NCBI GenBank assembly: GCA_903863905.1
Contig: CAIPDT010000021.1
Location: 1-64,000 of the forward strand
Source: an uncultured Methylococcaceae bacterium
GTDB lineage: Bacteria > Pseudomonadota > Gammaproteobacteria > Methylococcales > Methylomonadaceae
Direction: 5' to 3'
DNA: 64,000 nt
The notes beneath the pieces are model-generated. The model worked only from the letters and a program-made list of their open reading frames with translations, had not been told where the DNA came from and did no database searches. Shown in pieces: positions 33,106-42,487 of this stretch. Made by a program: the position numbers and the translations under genes. Position 1 is the first letter of the stretch; each line of letters opens with the position of its first letter.

Positions 33106-34422
33106 TTACTCTTTAGTTGAAATGCGTTGCTGCCACGTTTTAATTTTTTCTTTTAACGCCTCTTGGTCAAAGGTTGTTAATTGACGCTGTTTTAACAGAC
33201 GTTTACCGGATACCCATACATCCGTTACTTGTTGCCGATTAGCGGCATATACCAAATGTGATACAGGGCAATAGAGCGGCTGCATTTCTAATGAGCTTAA
33301 ATCAATGGCAATAACATCCGCTTCTTTGCCAATAGTGAGTGAGCCACAAGTGTCTTCTATTCCTAAGGCTTTGGCGCCGTTAATAGTCGCCATGCGTAAA
33401 GCGGTCATAGCGGGAATCGCACTGGCATCATTAGCGACTGCTTTGCCTAATAAGGCGGCGGTTTTCATTTCACCAAACATATCTAAATCATTATTACTGG
33501 CGGCGCCGTCGGTTCCTAAGGCGACATTGATGCCGGCCTCTAAACATTTAGCAATAGGGCTAAAGCCGCTGGCCAGTTTTAAATTAGATTCTGGACAATG
33601 CACGATATTGGCGCCTTGACTAGCTAACAAATTAATTTCGGCTTCTGTTAATTGGGTCATGTGTACTGCAATTAAAGCCGGATTGACTAAGCCTAAGTCA
33701 TTGAGTCTTTCAAGAGGACGCTTTCCTGATTGTGAAAGGGCTTGCTCAACTTCATGAGCCGTTTCATGGACATGGATATGCACAGGGATATTGAGCGAGT
33801 CGGCTAAGGTTTTAATTTTTTGTAAAGGTTCATCAGAGACGGTATAAGGTGCATGGGGCGCAAAAGCCGTAGAGCATAAAGCCGAGTCACTTAATTGTTC
33901 CTGTAAGGCTAGACCTTTAGCGATATAATCATCACTGTTTTGGGCCCACGCGGTCGGGAAGTCGATGACAATTAACCCAACCTTAGCTCTAATACCCCGT
34001 TCTATGGCTTGTGCGGCGGTTACTTCGGGGAAGAAATACATGTCATTAAAGCAGGTGGTGCCGCCTAAAATCATTTCGGCAATCGCAAGGTCAGTGCCGT
34101 CTTTGACAAACTCAGCGTTAACCCATTGCTGCTCTAAAGGCCAGATATGATTTTGAAGCCAATCCATCAGAGGCAAATCATCGGCGACACCTCTTAAGAG
34201 GGTCATGGCGGCATGAGTATGACAATTAATCAGTCCAGGAAGTAGGGCATGGTTTTCAAGATTTTCAGTCTGGGTACTTTGATATTTTTGATTGGCTAGT
34301 TCAGTGGGTAATAAATCAATAATTTTACCCTCATGAATCACCAAGCTATGGTGTTCATAGGTTACGGATTCTGGTTCAACAGGTATAATCCAACGCGCAT
34401 GAATAAGGGTATCAACTAACAT
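33106..34422 (-). CDS. mtaD: 5-methylthioadenosine/S-adenosylhomocysteine deaminase (TRZ/ATZ amidohydrolase family)
   Basis: The 438-residue metal-dependent deaminase shows the Zn site in NCHTHAAMTLLRG (about 65-75), the FAPHAPYTVS loop, HVHETAHEVE, and GTDGAASNNDLDMFGEM with the catalytic Asp. It would deaminate methylthioadenosine or adenosylhomocysteine. The gene is divergent from mtnA across a 130-bp spacer, and together they suggest methionine salvage. I start it at the ATG at 34422, preceded by GGAAG; the longer reading to 34536 runs into the promoter region. Confidence 0.88.
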   Translation of the reverse strand: MLVDTLIHARWIIPVEPESVTYEHHSLVIHEGKIIDLLPTELANQKYQSTQTENLENHALLPGLINCHTHAAMTLLRGVADDLPLMDWLQNHIWPLEQQWVNAEFVKDGTDLAIAEMILGGTTCFNDMYFFPEVTAAQAIERGIRAKVGLIVIDFPTAWAQNSDDYIAKGLALQEQLSDSALCSTAFAPHAPYTVSDEPLQKIKTLADSLNIPVHIHVHETAHEVEQALSQSGKRPLERLNDLGLVNPALIAVHMTQLTEAEINLLASQGANIVHCPESNLKLASGFSPIAKCLEAGINVALGTDGAASNNDLDMFGEMKTAALLGKAVANDASAIPAMTALRMATINGAKALGIEDTCGSLTIGKEADVIAIDLSSLEMQPLYCPVSHLVYAANRQQVTDVWVSGKRLLKQRQLTTFDQEALKEKIKTWQQRISTKE

Positions 34423-34552
34423 AAAGGCTTCCAAAAAATTAAGGGAGTAAACGGTTGAGTGATCAGAATTATGATGGCTTGCTTCACCATAAAACAGAAC
34501 ACTTTTTTGAGTGACAGAATTATAACTTTTTACCATTAGGTTTTATTAAATA

Positions 34553-35596
34553 ATGACGCAACAAAATAATCAAACAGTACAAGCGCTACAGTGGACCGGT
34601 TCTTCTTTAAAGGTATTAGATCAACGAAAACTCCCTGACACGTTGATTTATGATGAATATAATGATGCCAAGGGTGTGACTGAAGCCATTGCCACCATGA
34701 GAGTCAGAGGCGCACCGGCTATTGGTATTGCTGCCGCGTATGGGGTTGCGCTGTCTGTGCGTCAGCATTATTCAGTAACGTCAGAGTGGCAAGCAAAAGT
34801 GGCTGAGGATATTGCACTGTTAGCACAGTCCAGACCGACGGCGGTTAATTTATTTTGGGCCTTGGCGCAAACAGAAGCCTTATTAGCTCAAACGTTAATA
34901 GATCCGGTGGCTGAATTAAGTGCATTGGCCGAGAAAATTCATGCCGAAGATATCGCGGCGAATATCACCATGGGTGAGTTGGGTGCGGATTTATTGGTGG
35001 GGGCAACCGGAGTCATGACGCATTGTAATACGGGCGCTTTGGCCACAGGTGGTTATGGGACCGCTTTAGGTGTGATTCGAAGTGCAACTAAAAGACAGTC
35101 ATTGGCTGTGTTTGCGGGTGAAACTAGACCGTGGTTGCAAGGAGCTCGTTTAACGGTGTGGGAACTTGCTCAAGATAATATTCCAGTGACTTTACTCGCT
35201 GATTCTGCCGCCGCTTGGTTAATGAAGTCAGGCAAAATTGATTGGATTATTGTAGGGGCTGATCGTATTGCTGCGAATGGTGATACCGCGAATAAGATAG
35301 GAACTTATTCTTTAGCGGTGTTGGCTAAACAACATGGTGTTAAGTTTATGGTGGTTGCACCCACCACCACGATTGATTGGACCATTGAAAATGGGCAACA
35401 CATAGAAATTGAACAACGTGATCAAAATGAGTTACTCCCCGCGTGTTATAACCATACGGATTCTTTGGTGAGTGCGTGGAATCCAGTTTTCGACGTGACA
35501 CCCTCTGAATTAATTGCGGCTATTGTGACAGAGCGAGGCGTGGTTTTAAATCCAACTGAACTGACTATGCGGGCGATAAAAGATGGAATTAAATAA
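34553..35596 (+). CDS. mtnA: S-methyl-5-thioribose-1-phosphate isomerase
   Basis: The 347-residue eIF2B-like enzyme converts methylthioribose-1-phosphate to methylthioribulose-1-phosphate. Signatures are MRVRGAPAIGIAAAYG (about 50-65), THCNTGALATGGYGTALGVI with the catalytic Cys near 162, and VGADRIAANGDTANKIGTYSLAVLA with the catalytic Asp near 242. Length is standard. Later salvage genes are not in the window. The 3' end overlaps the following gene by 14 bp. Confidence 0.95.
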   Translation: MTQQNNQTVQALQWTGSSLKVLDQRKLPDTLIYDEYNDAKGVTEAIATMRVRGAPAIGIAAAYGVALSVRQHYSVTSEWQAKVAEDIALLAQSRPTAVNLFWALAQTEALLAQTLIDPVAELSALAEKIHAEDIAANITMGELGADLLVGATGVMTHCNTGALATGGYGTALGVIRSATKRQSLAVFAGETRPWLQGARLTVWELAQDNIPVTLLADSAAAWLMKSGKIDWIIVGADRIAANGDTANKIGTYSLAVLAKQHGVKFMVVAPTTTIDWTIENGQHIEIEQRDQNELLPACYNHTDSLVSAWNPVFDVTPSELIAAIVTERGVVLNPTELTMRAIKDGIK

Positions 35597-36305
35597 GAAA
35601 GGTAATAATCCAATTGTAGCGATTGGGTATTTGATTAAGGGTTTGCAACTGTTGACCTCAACCTCGTTGCGTAAATTTATATGGATTCCTATTTTAATTA
35701 ATGTAGTGTTATATAGTGCGGCCTTAGTATTGGGTTATTACTATTTGAACGATCTCATTGCGCAATTTATTCCTAGTTGGTTACATTGGTTAAATTGGAT
35801 CTTGTGGCCGTTATTTTTAATTAGTTTTTTTATTGCCGGATTTTTTACCTTTACCGTCTTAGCTAATTTATTAGCATCGCCTTTTTATGGGAGACTGTCT
35901 ACTGAGACGCGGCTTTTAATAGGAGAACAATTGGAGGCTGTAAAAGAGCCGCCTTTTACACAGGTCATTAAGGCAGAGTGTAAAAGAGCCGGTTACTTAT
36001 TAAGTCGGGCCATTCCCTTGGTCATTATTTCAATGATTCCGGGTGTCAATGTGATAGCGCCTTTTTTGTGGGCGTTATTTGGTGCTTGGGGTATGGCTTT
36101 AGAATATTTAGCCTATCCTTTAGAAGCAGAAGGATTATTGTTTGAAGAGCAACAACAGACGCTTAAGAGTATCCGTTTAGGCGCTTTAAGTTTTGGTGGT
36201 GTTGCTGCGATGGGTTTAACGATTCCTTTCGTCAATATTATTGTAGCGCCTGCCGCGGTGATTGGCGCAACCTTATATCTGAATGATATGAAAAAATTGG
36301 CTTAG
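35583..36305 (+). CDS. cysZ: CysZ-like (EI24 family) inner-membrane protein, possible sulphate transporter
   Basis: The 240-residue protein has four to five hydrophobic segments and the family features GYLIKGLQLLTSTSLRKFIWIPILINV near the start, LASPFYGRLSTETR near 98-112, and EYLAYPLEAEGLLFEEQ near 177-195. CysZ imports sulphate in E. coli; the wider family is less studied, so the substrate is inferred. It is coupled to mtnA by a 14-bp overlap, which links sulphur salvage and uptake. Confidence 0.85.
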   Translation: MELNKKGNNPIVAIGYLIKGLQLLTSTSLRKFIWIPILINVVLYSAALVLGYYYLNDLIAQFIPSWLHWLNWILWPLFLISFFIAGFFTFTVLANLLASPFYGRLSTETRLLIGEQLEAVKEPPFTQVIKAECKRAGYLLSRAIPLVIISMIPGVNVIAPFLWALFGAWGMALEYLAYPLEAEGLLFEEQQQTLKSIRLGALSFGGVAAMGLTIPFVNIIVAPAAVIGATLYLNDMKKLA

Positions 36306-36335
36306 AGAAGGGTCTGATTTAACACTGAAAGTATA

Positions 36336-36379
36336 AAAGTGGTTTTAGTTAATCGAGTCGATTATGTTAAAGCCGCTTT
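36336..36379 (+). repeat. Imperfect inverted repeat after cysZ
   Basis: AAAGTGGTTTTAGTTAATC pairs imperfectly with the segment ending in GCCGCTTT at 36379, mostly through Watson-Crick and G-U pairs, 30 bp past the cysZ stop. No clear U-tract follows. It is probably a 3'-end structure of the mtnA-cysZ transcript. Confidence 0.5.
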
Positions 36380-36505
36380 GACAGATTTGAAAAGGTAAAA
36401 ACTTGAAGTTACTCGCCCCTTATCTAAAAACATCTAAAAATGTCTTTGAGAGAGTAGGGGAGAGCAACCTAGATAGGACTATTAACCTTGCTTAATGCTG
36501 CTAGG

Positions 36506-37921
36506 TTATTTTTTAATATACAGATCAGTAATGGTGCCGGTGATCATTTCAGCGGCAAAGCCAAACGTTTCTGCTAGGGTAGGATGTGGATGAATCGTTA
36601 AGCTAATATCTTCAGCATCGGCGCCCATTTCTAAGGCTAATACTGCTTCTGAAATCAATTCGCCGGCATTGGTGCCGACCATGCCTGCACCTAAAAGTCG
36701 ACCGGTTTCTTTTTCGCAGATAATTTTAGTTAAACCTTCTTTACGACCTACGCATAACGACCGTCCACTCGCCGCCCAAGGGAATACCGCTTTATCGTAC
36801 TCAATGCCTTGTTGTTTTGCTTGGTTTTCAGTGAGGCCCATCCAACTAATTTCAGGATCTGTATAAGCCACAGAAGGAATGGTTAACGCATCAAAATGAG
36901 CTTTATGGCCTGCAATGACTTCTGCGGCTACTTTGCCTTCATGAACGGCTTTATGAGCCAACATGGGGTTACCTACAACGTCACCAATAGCAAAGATGTG
37001 GTTAACGTTGGTGCGTTGTTGTTTATCAACGTTAATAAAGCCTTGTTCAGTCACATTAATACCCGCTAAGTCAGCACCGATTAATAAACCATTTGGTCTA
37101 CGGCCGACAGCGACTAATACCGCATCAAAAATTTCTGATTCAGGGGCACTTTTACCTTCAAAAGAGACTTTAAGACCTTCAGGCAGAGCTTCAATCGCAG
37201 TGACTTTGGTTTCTAACCAAATGTTTTTATATTGCTTTTTGATGCGTCTTGCTAAAGGCGTGACTAAATCTTTGTCGCAACCTGGAATAATCTGATCCAT
37301 TAATTCAACAACACTGATTTCTGAACCCATGGCATGATAAACCGTTGCCATTTCTAAACCAATAATGCCACCACCGACAATCAAGAGTTTTTTAGGAATC
37401 TCTTTAAGTTGTAAGGCATCCGTTGAATCCCATAGACGAGGATCATCATGAGGAAAAACGGGGATTTGAGTGGGTCTAGAACCTGCCGCGATAATGGCTT
37501 GATCAAAACGAATGGTTTGAGTACCTTCAGGGGTTTCAACGGTTAAGGTATTCGGAGAGGTAAACTTGCCGTTGCCTTTAACATAAGTCACTTTACGTTG
37601 CTTAACCAGTCCAGCAAGACCATCATTCAACGTTTTAGTGATGCTTTCTTTCCAACTTCTGATTTTATCAATATCAATGCTGGGTTTGCCGTAACTTACC
37701 CCATGCTCTTCAAACTCATCCACTTCATGAATGATTTGTGCGGCGTGAAGTAAAGCTTTTGAAGGTATGCAGCCCACATTAAGGCAAACACCGCCTAGGA
37801 CAGGGAAGCGTTCTACGATAACGACTTGTTTACCTAAATCGGCGGCACGAAAAGCGGCACTATAACCGCCAGGGCCTCCACCCAACACTAAAACTTCTGC
37901 GTTTAAAACTGTCTCAGTCAT
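36506..37921 (-). CDS. lpdA: Dihydrolipoyl dehydrogenase (E3)
   Basis: The 471-residue FAD enzyme reoxidises the lipoyl group of E2 with NAD+. It has the FAD motif VLGGGPGGYSAAFRAADLG, the redox pair C46/C51 in GGVCLNVGCIPSK, the NAD motif IVGGGIIGLEMATVYHAMG near 180, and the C-terminal HPHPTLAE motif with the catalytic His-Glu. It is third in the aceE-aceF-lpd operon, 17 bp after aceF. The product may also serve 2-oxoglutarate dehydrogenase or glycine cleavage. Confidence 0.96.
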   Translation of the reverse strand: MTETVLNAEVLVLGGGPGGYSAAFRAADLGKQVVIVERFPVLGGVCLNVGCIPSKALLHAAQIIHEVDEFEEHGVSYGKPSIDIDKIRSWKESITKTLNDGLAGLVKQRKVTYVKGNGKFTSPNTLTVETPEGTQTIRFDQAIIAAGSRPTQIPVFPHDDPRLWDSTDALQLKEIPKKLLIVGGGIIGLEMATVYHAMGSEISVVELMDQIIPGCDKDLVTPLARRIKKQYKNIWLETKVTAIEALPEGLKVSFEGKSAPESEIFDAVLVAVGRRPNGLLIGADLAGINVTEQGFINVDKQQRTNVNHIFAIGDVVGNPMLAHKAVHEGKVAAEVIAGHKAHFDALTIPSVAYTDPEISWMGLTENQAKQQGIEYDKAVFPWAASGRSLCVGRKEGLTKIICEKETGRLLGAGMVGTNAGELISEAVLALEMGADAEDISLTIHPHPTLAETFGFAAEMITGTITDLYIKK

Positions 37922-37938
37922 TAGTTTTCTATCCCGTA

Positions 37939-39246
37939 TTAAAGTAATAAACGGCGAATATCACCTAGATATTGCTTTATGGCCGCCATAAATCTTGCGC
38001 CTTCAGCCCCGTCTATCACACGGTGATCGTAGGTTAAATCTAATGGCATCATTAAACGTGGTACAAATTCTTTACCATTCCAAACAGGTTGCATTTTGGC
38101 ACGAGTCACGCCAAGAATGGCCACTTCGGGTGCATTAACGATCGGCGTAAACGCAGTGCCTCCAATGCCTCCCAGACTTGAAATGGTAAGGCATCCGCCT
38201 TGCATGTCACCAGGCATTAATTTACCTTGGCGGGCTTTTTCAGATTTCTCGGCTAGTTCTTGGGCGAGTTCAGTAATGCTTTTATTATTCACATTACGTA
38301 ACACAGGTACCACTAAACCATTCGGTGTATCAACAGCGATGCCGATATTGAAGTATTTTTTAAGAATTAAGCTTTCGCCATCCGGTGATAATGACGAATT
38401 AAAGCTTGGAAATTGCTGCATGGCAGCCACTAAGGCTTTAATAATGAACATTAAGCCAGTAATTTTAACTTCACCTTTGATTTTTTCAGCATTTAAGGTA
38501 TTGCGGAACGCTTCTAAATCGGTGATGTCGGCTTCTTCATGGTAAGTAACCATTGGAAGGTTTAGCCAGACACGGCTTAGGTTTTGACCCGTAAGGCGTT
38601 TAATCTTGCTGAGTTTTAAAACTTCAGTGTCGCCAAAGGGGGTAAAGTCAACAGCGGGTATACTTGGAATACCTGCACCCGTTGCAACGGAACCTTCATT
38701 TAGTGCTTTTTTGACATAGTTTTTAACATCTTGTTTTAAGATGCGCCCCTTACGACCACTACCCGTACTAATCTTGGCAACATCAACCCCGAGTTCCCGT
38801 GCAAAAAGACGGACTGACGGTGAGGCATGGGCTCTATGCGCCGAAGAATTACTATCCAATGCAGGAATAGATACTTTTGTTTCAGCCATGACGGCAGGAA
38901 CTGGGGCAGGTGCAGCGATCGGTTCTGGTGCTTTTTCAACGACTGGAGCAACAGGAACAGCAACTTCAGTAGGCGCAGCGGTTTCAGCCGCACTACTTGA
39001 ACCGGCACTGGCTAAAACAGTCGCTATCAGAGTCCCTTCAGAAACTTTATCACCCGGTTTTATGTAAACCTCTTGAATAGTACCGGTCGCACTAGAAGGT
39101 AACTCCATACTGGCTTTGTCAGTTTCAAGCGTAGCTACGGTTTGTTCCAACTCGACCACATCACCGGCTTTAATTAAGACTTCAACTACGTCAATTTCGG
39201 CAACATTGCCGACATCGGGAACTCTAATTTCAAACAATTGAGTCAT
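37939..39246 (-). CDS. aceF: Pyruvate dehydrogenase E2, dihydrolipoamide acetyltransferase
   Basis: The 435-residue subunit has a single N-terminal lipoyl domain with lipoylated K44 in ETDKASMEL. A Pro/Ala-rich linker (about 78-125) follows, then a peripheral-subunit binding domain (SPSVRLFARELGVDV...GRILKQDV, about 137-175). The catalytic acetyltransferase domain ends in DHRVIDGAEGARF, with the active-site His near 408. E. coli AceF has three lipoyl domains, so this is a short form. It starts 15 bp after aceE. Confidence 0.96.
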   Translation of the reverse strand: MTQLFEIRVPDVGNVAEIDVVEVLIKAGDVVELEQTVATLETDKASMELPSSATGTIQEVYIKPGDKVSEGTLIATVLASAGSSSAAETAAPTEVAVPVAPVVEKAPEPIAAPAPVPAVMAETKVSIPALDSNSSAHRAHASPSVRLFARELGVDVAKISTGSGRKGRILKQDVKNYVKKALNEGSVATGAGIPSIPAVDFTPFGDTEVLKLSKIKRLTGQNLSRVWLNLPMVTYHEEADITDLEAFRNTLNAEKIKGEVKITGLMFIIKALVAAMQQFPSFNSSLSPDGESLILKKYFNIGIAVDTPNGLVVPVLRNVNNKSITELAQELAEKSEKARQGKLMPGDMQGGCLTISSLGGIGGTAFTPIVNAPEVAILGVTRAKMQPVWNGKEFVPRLMMPLDLTYDHRVIDGAEGARFMAAIKQYLGDIRRLLL

Positions 39247-39261
39247 TTCACTATCCTTACG

Positions 39262-41940
39262 TTAAATTAGCCAAGGTGCTTTAATTTCTGTCGCAATGCC
39301 ATATTTAGCAATAGCGACCTCGACTTTATTGGCCTCAAATTGACCTAAATCAGCCAAACTCTTCAGAGCCGCAATGGTGACATGGTAACGGTCAACCTCA
39401 AAGAAACGTCTTAAGTTTTCACGGGTATCTGAACGACCAAATCCATCGGTACCTAAAACAGTATAAGGTGCCTTTATGTAAGCACGAATTTGTTCAGCAA
39501 AAGCACGTGTATAGTCAGTTGAGGCAATCACAGGGCCTATGGCATTGTCTAAACAGCTGGCTACGTGTGATTGTTTAGCGGGCTCGGTCGGATGTAATCG
39601 GTTCCAACGTTCACAGGCTTGACCATCACGAGCCAATTCTGTAAAGCTTGGGCAGCTCCATAAATCTGCTTCAACACCCCAGTCATTTTTAAGTAATTCA
39701 GCCGCAAATTCAACTTCACGGAAGATAGTGCCTGAGCCTAGTAATTGTACGCGTGGCGCTTTACTTTCTTCACCCTGGCGGTATTTATACATGCCTTTTA
39801 AGATGTCGAGCTCAATGCCTTTGGGCATGGCTGGATGGCTGTAGTTTTCATTCATGACTGTAATGTAATAGAACACATCTTCTTGTTCTACATACATACG
39901 ACGTAAACCATCTTGAATAATAACAGCTAGTTCATAAGCATAAGTGGGATCATAAGAGATACAGTTAGGCACGGTGGCTGACATTAAATGGCTATGACCA
40001 TCTTCATGTTGTAAGCCTTCACCGTTTAAGGTAGTTCTACCGGCAGTACCGCCCATTAAGAAGCCGCGTGTTCTTTGATCCGCCGCTGCCCAAATTAAAT
40101 CACCTACGCGTTGGAAACCAAACATAGAGTAATAAATAAAGAACGGAATCATAGGCACGTTGTGGGTTGAATAGGCGGTACCTGCCGCAATCCAATCGCA
40201 AAGACCACCGGCTTCATTAATACCTTCTTGTAAAACCTGCCCATGTTTGTCTTCTTTATAAAACATGAGTTGGTCAGCATCTTGTGGGGTATACAATTGT
40301 CCGACTTGTGACCAAATACCCAGTTGTCTAAACATGCCTTCCATACCAAACGTTCTTGATTCATCAGGAACAATAGGCACGATACGTTTACCAATGTTTT
40401 TATCTTTAACTAAGATGTTGAGTAAGCGCACAAAAGCCATCGTAGTTGAAATTTCACGGCCTTCACCGCTGGCTTCCAATAAGACTTTAAAGTCGCTTAA
40501 AACAGGGACATCTAGGGCATAAGACTTAGCGCGTCTGGACGGTAAGTGTCCACCGAGATCAGCGCGTTTTTGTTGCATATAAGCCAGTTCTTTTGAACCT
40601 TCAGGGAAGGTTAAGTAAGGCAGTTTTTGCATTTCTTCATCAGTCACCGGTAATTCATAACGATCACGGAAGTGAGTGAGTGAAATTTCACTCATTTTCT
40701 TTTGTTGATGAGAAATGTTTTGCGCTTCACCGGAAGAACCCATGCCATAACCTTTAATGGTTTTAGCTAAGATAACGGTTGGTTGACCTTTATGATTAAC
40801 GGCGGCATGGAAAGCGGCATACGTTTTTGCGGGATCATGCCCGCCACGGTTAAGTTCCCAGATATCACGATCAGACCAGTCGGCGACCATGGCTTTTAAT
40901 TCAGGGGTATTAAAGAAATGCTCACGAACATAAGCACCGTCTTTCGCTTTAAAGGTTTGGAAGTCACCATCGACACAGGCCATCATTCTGGCTGCCAAAA
41001 GGCCTTTTGTATCACGGGCTAATAAAGCATCCCAACGTTGTCCCCAAACCAGTTTGATAACATTCCAACCGGCACCACGGAATTCACTTTCAAGTTCTTG
41101 GATAATTTTAGCATTACCACGAACGGGGCCATCTAAACGTTGTAAGTTACAGTTGATAACAAAAATAAGGTTGTCTAGTTTCTCACGACCGGCCATACCA
41201 ATCGCACCTAATGATTCAGGCTCATCCGTTTCACCGTCACCTAAGAAACTCCATACTTTACGGTTTGAAGTATCTGCAAAGCCACGATCTTGCAAGTAAC
41301 GCATAAAACGGGCTTGGTATATCGCCATGATAGGGCCAAGTCCCATAGAAACAGTAGGGAATTGCCAAAAATCTTGCATTAACCAAGGATGTGGATAAGA
41401 CGGTAAGCCATTGCCATCCACTTCTTGTCGGAAGCTATCTAATTGTTCTTGAGTTAATCTACCTAATAAGAAAGCACGTGCATAATCACCCGGTGTTAAA
41501 TGGCCTTGGGTAAAGATTAAATCACCGTCATGATGTTCTGATGCCGCGTGCCAAAAATGGTTATAACCGACATCATAAAGCGTTGCAGCTGAAGCAAAAC
41601 TGGCAATGTGTCCACCGACATTCGTATGTTTATTGGCTCTTAATACCATCATCATGGCATTCCAACGTACATAAGAACGAATACGTTGCTCTAAGGTTGC
41701 ATCACCCGGAAATTGGGCTTGTCGAGAAACGGGGATAGTATTTAGATACGCGGTGTTGGCACTGAAAGGGATATCAAAACCTGATTGCCGTGTTGCAGCA
41801 ACGAGCTGTTCTATAAGAAAGTGCGCGCGTTCACTACCATCTTGGTCTAATACCGATTGTAGTGCTTCAATCCACTCTTTAGTTTCTGTAGGATCAATAT
41901 CATTTTGTCCGGTAATCTCTGAAATTAGGCTATTATTCAT
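39262..41940 (-). CDS. aceE: Pyruvate dehydrogenase E1, homodimeric type
   Basis: The 892-residue thiamine-diphosphate enzyme decarboxylates pyruvate. The ThDP motif is GDGETDEPESLGAIGMAGRE...NCNLQRLDGPVRGN (about 230-280), and HEDGHSHLM and YYITVMNENYSHP are further AceE signatures. Length matches the E. coli enzyme (887). AGGA lies before the ATG at 41940. It is the first gene of aceE-aceF-lpd; no pdhR lies upstream in this window. Confidence 0.97.
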   Translation of the reverse strand: MNNSLISEITGQNDIDPTETKEWIEALQSVLDQDGSERAHFLIEQLVAATRQSGFDIPFSANTAYLNTIPVSRQAQFPGDATLEQRIRSYVRWNAMMMVLRANKHTNVGGHIASFASAATLYDVGYNHFWHAASEHHDGDLIFTQGHLTPGDYARAFLLGRLTQEQLDSFRQEVDGNGLPSYPHPWLMQDFWQFPTVSMGLGPIMAIYQARFMRYLQDRGFADTSNRKVWSFLGDGETDEPESLGAIGMAGREKLDNLIFVINCNLQRLDGPVRGNAKIIQELESEFRGAGWNVIKLVWGQRWDALLARDTKGLLAARMMACVDGDFQTFKAKDGAYVREHFFNTPELKAMVADWSDRDIWELNRGGHDPAKTYAAFHAAVNHKGQPTVILAKTIKGYGMGSSGEAQNISHQQKKMSEISLTHFRDRYELPVTDEEMQKLPYLTFPEGSKELAYMQQKRADLGGHLPSRRAKSYALDVPVLSDFKVLLEASGEGREISTTMAFVRLLNILVKDKNIGKRIVPIVPDESRTFGMEGMFRQLGIWSQVGQLYTPQDADQLMFYKEDKHGQVLQEGINEAGGLCDWIAAGTAYSTHNVPMIPFFIYYSMFGFQRVGDLIWAAADQRTRGFLMGGTAGRTTLNGEGLQHEDGHSHLMSATVPNCISYDPTYAYELAVIIQDGLRRMYVEQEDVFYYITVMNENYSHPAMPKGIELDILKGMYKYRQGEESKAPRVQLLGSGTIFREVEFAAELLKNDWGVEADLWSCPSFTELARDGQACERWNRLHPTEPAKQSHVASCLDNAIGPVIASTDYTRAFAEQIRAYIKAPYTVLGTDGFGRSDTRENLRRFFEVDRYHVTIAALKSLADLGQFEANKVEVAIAKYGIATEIKAPWLI

Positions 41941-42487
41941 CTGTGATCCTGTTAAAACGGGTTATGCATGGCTTAAAAATATTTTACTATTGAATCAATG
42001 CAGTCAGTTCGGCGGCTTTTCGACTGATATTATAAGGTCACTTAAACTTGTGAGGTTCAAGTCGGCCTTTGTGCCTTGGTAATGGCACATAGTATATACA
42101 AATGAAGCCCTGCAATACACCCGTTTTAGCAAGTGAGGTAAGGAATGACCCGCATAACACCCTAAAAATTGTCAAATAAGCGTGTTGGAAGCGTTTGAAA
42201 TTGCTTTATTTAACGGATATTTAGTCCGATTTAGTTAATTTTTACTAAAAAGTATCTAATTTATTCAAATTAGCCTGATTATGCGGTCATGATTGTGACG
42301 ATTTTATGAATAGATTATTTACGTAAAGCAGTTAAAAAAATCCGCAAATAATTGAGTCATTGGGGTGGTTATTATTCATGCTTGCCGATTATTTAATCGT
42401 TTAATCGCTTAATTGAGCGTGAACATTGGGGAACGGATTAAAAACCTGTAAAATAGGCTTTTTATTTTTCTAAACTTTTTATTCATC
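41941..42487. other. Divergent intergenic spacer between aceE and proS
   Basis: No credible gene is seen in these 547 bases. The stretch carries the two divergent promoters and is AT-rich, especially between 42160 and 42400. I could place only the proS promoter. Confidence 0.6.
42426..42454 (+). promoter_or_regulatory. Possible sigma70 promoter of proS
   Basis: TTGGGG (42426-42431), a 17-bp spacer and TAAAAT (42449-42454) lie 34 bp before the proS ATG. Both hexamers are imperfect. Confidence 0.45.

Noticed and set aside
38096-38545. 149-residue frame opposite aceF
   Set aside because: It is an antisense shadow of a well-conserved enzyme gene.
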